Both the position numbers and the translations under genes were made by a program. From Aquipuribacter hungaricus (GTDB lineage Bacteria; Actinomycetota; Actinomycetes; Actinomycetales; JBBAYJ01): DNA of 64,000 bases. Shown here in pieces: positions 62,892-64,000 of this stretch. The stretch is from assembly GCF_037860755.1 (NCBI RefSeq), contig NZ_JBBEOI010000001.1:1-64000 (forward strand), read 5' to 3'. Position 1 is the stretch's first letter. Each line of letters begins with the position of its first letter. A model generated the notes under the pieces. The model saw nothing but the letters and a program-made list of their open reading frames with translations. It made no database searches and was not told the origin of the DNA.

Positions 62892-64000
62892 ATGACCACG
62901 ACCCGTCACGACCGCACGGACGTCCTGATCATCGGCGCAGGGGCCTCCGGCGCCACGGCGGCGAAGGTCCTCACCGAGCGCGGGCTGCGTGTCGTCGCCC
63001 TGGAGAAGGGGCCCTGGCGCACCAAGGAGACCTTCAGCGGCGACGAGCTCGCCAGCATCAACCGCTACGACCTGTGGCCCGACCCGCTCCTCAACCCCCG
63101 TACGCACCGCACGGGGGCGGACCAGCCGGCCACCGAGCAGCTGTTCTGCCCCGTCCCGCAGATGGTCGGCGGGGGCACCGTGCACTGGCAGGGCTGGCTG
63201 CCCCGGTTCACCGAGGACGACTTCCGCTTCCACAGCGTCGTGGGGGGCGTCCCGGGGGCCTCCCTGGCCGACTGGCCCATCACCTACGCCGAGCTCGAGC
63301 CCTACTACACCGCGGTCGAGTGGGCCTTCGGTGTCTCGGGCCAGGCCGGGGCCAACGCCTTCGAGTCCTTCCGCTCCAAGGGCTATCCCTGCCCACCGAT
63401 GCCCATGTCGCGGTACGCGGAGAAGTACCACGCCGGTGCGTCCGCGCTCGGCTGGAACTCCTTCCCGACCCCGCAGGCCGCCCTGTCCCAGCCCTTCGAC
63501 GGCCGGCCCGCGACGGTCCTCAGCGCCTTCGCGCAGCAGCACGGCGACCCCACGGGGACCCGGTCGAGCGCTCTCAACGTGTTCGTGCCCCACGCGGTGG
63601 CGACCGGACGGTACGACCTGCGCCCGGACAGCTACGTCCGGGAGATCACCGTCGACGAGCGCGGGCGCGCCCGGGGCGCGGTCTACGAGGACGCGCAGGG
63701 CACCCTGCACGAGCAGCGGGCCGACGTCGTCGTCCTGGCCTGCGGGGCGGTCGAGACGGCCCGGCTGATGCTGCTCTCCACGTCGGCCCGGCACCCGCAC
63801 GGCCTGGCCAACGACAACGACCTGGTGGGCCGCAACGTCACCTTCCACGAGTTCAGCTCGGCCGTGGCCACCTTCGACGACCCGGTCTACGCGTGGGCCG
63901 GCGGGGGCTACGTCAGCGCGAGCTCGTTCCAGTTCTACGCCCACGACGACGACCGCGGGTTCGCCGGCGGCGGGCACATGGCCTCGTCGGGGGTCGGCAT
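62892..64000 (+). CDS. GMC-family FAD oxidoreductase, catalytic subunit (partial, runs off window)
   Basis: The first 369 codons of a GMC oxidoreductase. The FAD site is VLIIGAGASGATAAKVL (residues 11-27, GAGASG at 15-20), followed by EKGPW and GGGTVHWQGWLPRF, which is typical of the sugar-oxidising branch (gluconate 2-dehydrogenase large subunit, glucoside 3-dehydrogenase, pyranose-2-oxidase-like). Further FAD contacts lie in VVLACGAVETARLMLLS. The catalytic His and His/Asn lie beyond the window. There is no signal peptide. It starts one base after the small-subunit stop. It probably oxidises a sugar ring hydroxyl with the small subunit; an electron acceptor gene is not visible. Confidence 0.92.
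   Translation, partial: MTTTRHDRTDVLIIGAGASGATAAKVLTERGLRVVALEKGPWRTKETFSGDELASINRYDLWPDPLLNPRTHRTGADQPATEQLFCPVPQMVGGGTVHWQGWLPRFTEDDFRFHSVVGGVPGASLADWPITYAELEPYYTAVEWAFGVSGQAGANAFESFRSKGYPCPPMPMSRYAEKYHAGASALGWNSFPTPQAALSQPFDGRPATVLSAFAQQHGDPTGTRSSALNVFVPHAVATGRYDLRPDSYVREITVDERGRARGAVYEDAQGTLHEQRADVVVLACGAVETARLMLLSTSARHPHGLANDNDLVGRNVTFHEFSSAVATFDDPVYAWAGGGYVSASSFQFYAHDDDRGFAGGGHMASSGVG

Overview
The window is very GC-rich DNA with short intergenic gaps, many GTG starts and frequent 4-base stop/start overlaps. Several families point to Actinomycetota: an ANTAR regulator, a CNB-type flavoprotein reductase, a mycothiol-type ArsC, a DinB/maleylpyruvate-isomerase-like protein and a LigD polymerase domain. 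The density of sugar ABC importers, LacI regulators and plant-glycan glycosidases suggests a soil or plant-litter saprophyte, roughly Micrococcales or Kineosporiales. No rRNA, tRNA, CRISPR array, insertion sequence or prophage was recognised.

Region 1 (0.5-11.8 kb): an SDR and a HAD phosphatase, then an arabinoside locus. The locus has a binding protein, two permeases, a LacI repressor and a divergent GH51 arabinofuranosidase, with four related palindromes centred on AACGTT or AACGTC. An MFS exporter facing a GntR regulator, an Lrp-type ligand-binding protein and a secreted Gly-Pro-rich protein follow.

Region 2 (11.8-24.5 kb): a two-component system whose regulator carries a one-base frameshift. 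Next is a complete cellobiose-type operon: LacI repressor, two AGCGCT operators, binding protein, two permeases, GH1 beta-glucosidase and an NAD-dependent sugar oxidoreductase. Then come a fructosamine-kinase-like protein, a VOC protein, and an XRE regulator divergent from an SDR.

Region 3 (24.5-38.5 kb): signalling and stress genes. These are a LOV-GAF-SpoIIE phosphatase, an MFS transporter, a zinc-type ArsR, an unusual NhaA-DsbA-CNB fusion, an isochorismatase-like hydrolase facing an XRE regulator, an SDR/MerR pair with a classical 20-bp-spacer promoter, a frameshifted DinB-fold gene, a PRISE-type reductase, a GAF-EAL protein and a GAF-ANTAR protein with an extra C-terminal domain.

Region 4 (38.5-52.4 kb): a VKOR-like protein, DUF808, a GH25 lysozyme, an arsenic locus (ACR3, ArsR, ArsC), an acetyltransferase, an SQR-like flavoprotein, a NarL-type two-component operon and a stand-alone LigD polymerase. 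A deletion scar joins the front of a sensor kinase to the back half of a thioredoxin, directly before a UBP zinc-finger gene and a CNB-thioredoxin-reductase-like gene.

Region 5 (52.4-64 kb): a sparse stretch with two small conserved genes, then a third LacI-controlled sugar locus. It encodes a TIM-barrel isomerase, a ribose-type ABC importer, a Gfo/Idh/MocA enzyme, a gluconate-dehydrogenase-subunit-3-like protein and a GMC oxidoreductase cut by the window end. Together these look like import and intracellular oxidative processing of a sugar or glycoside.

The most unusual items are the NhaA-DsbA-CNB triple fusion with its parallel CNB-reductase locus, the thioredoxin/kinase scar, the ANTAR fusion, and the strong stem-loops placed right after the binding-protein gene in two of the three ABC operons.
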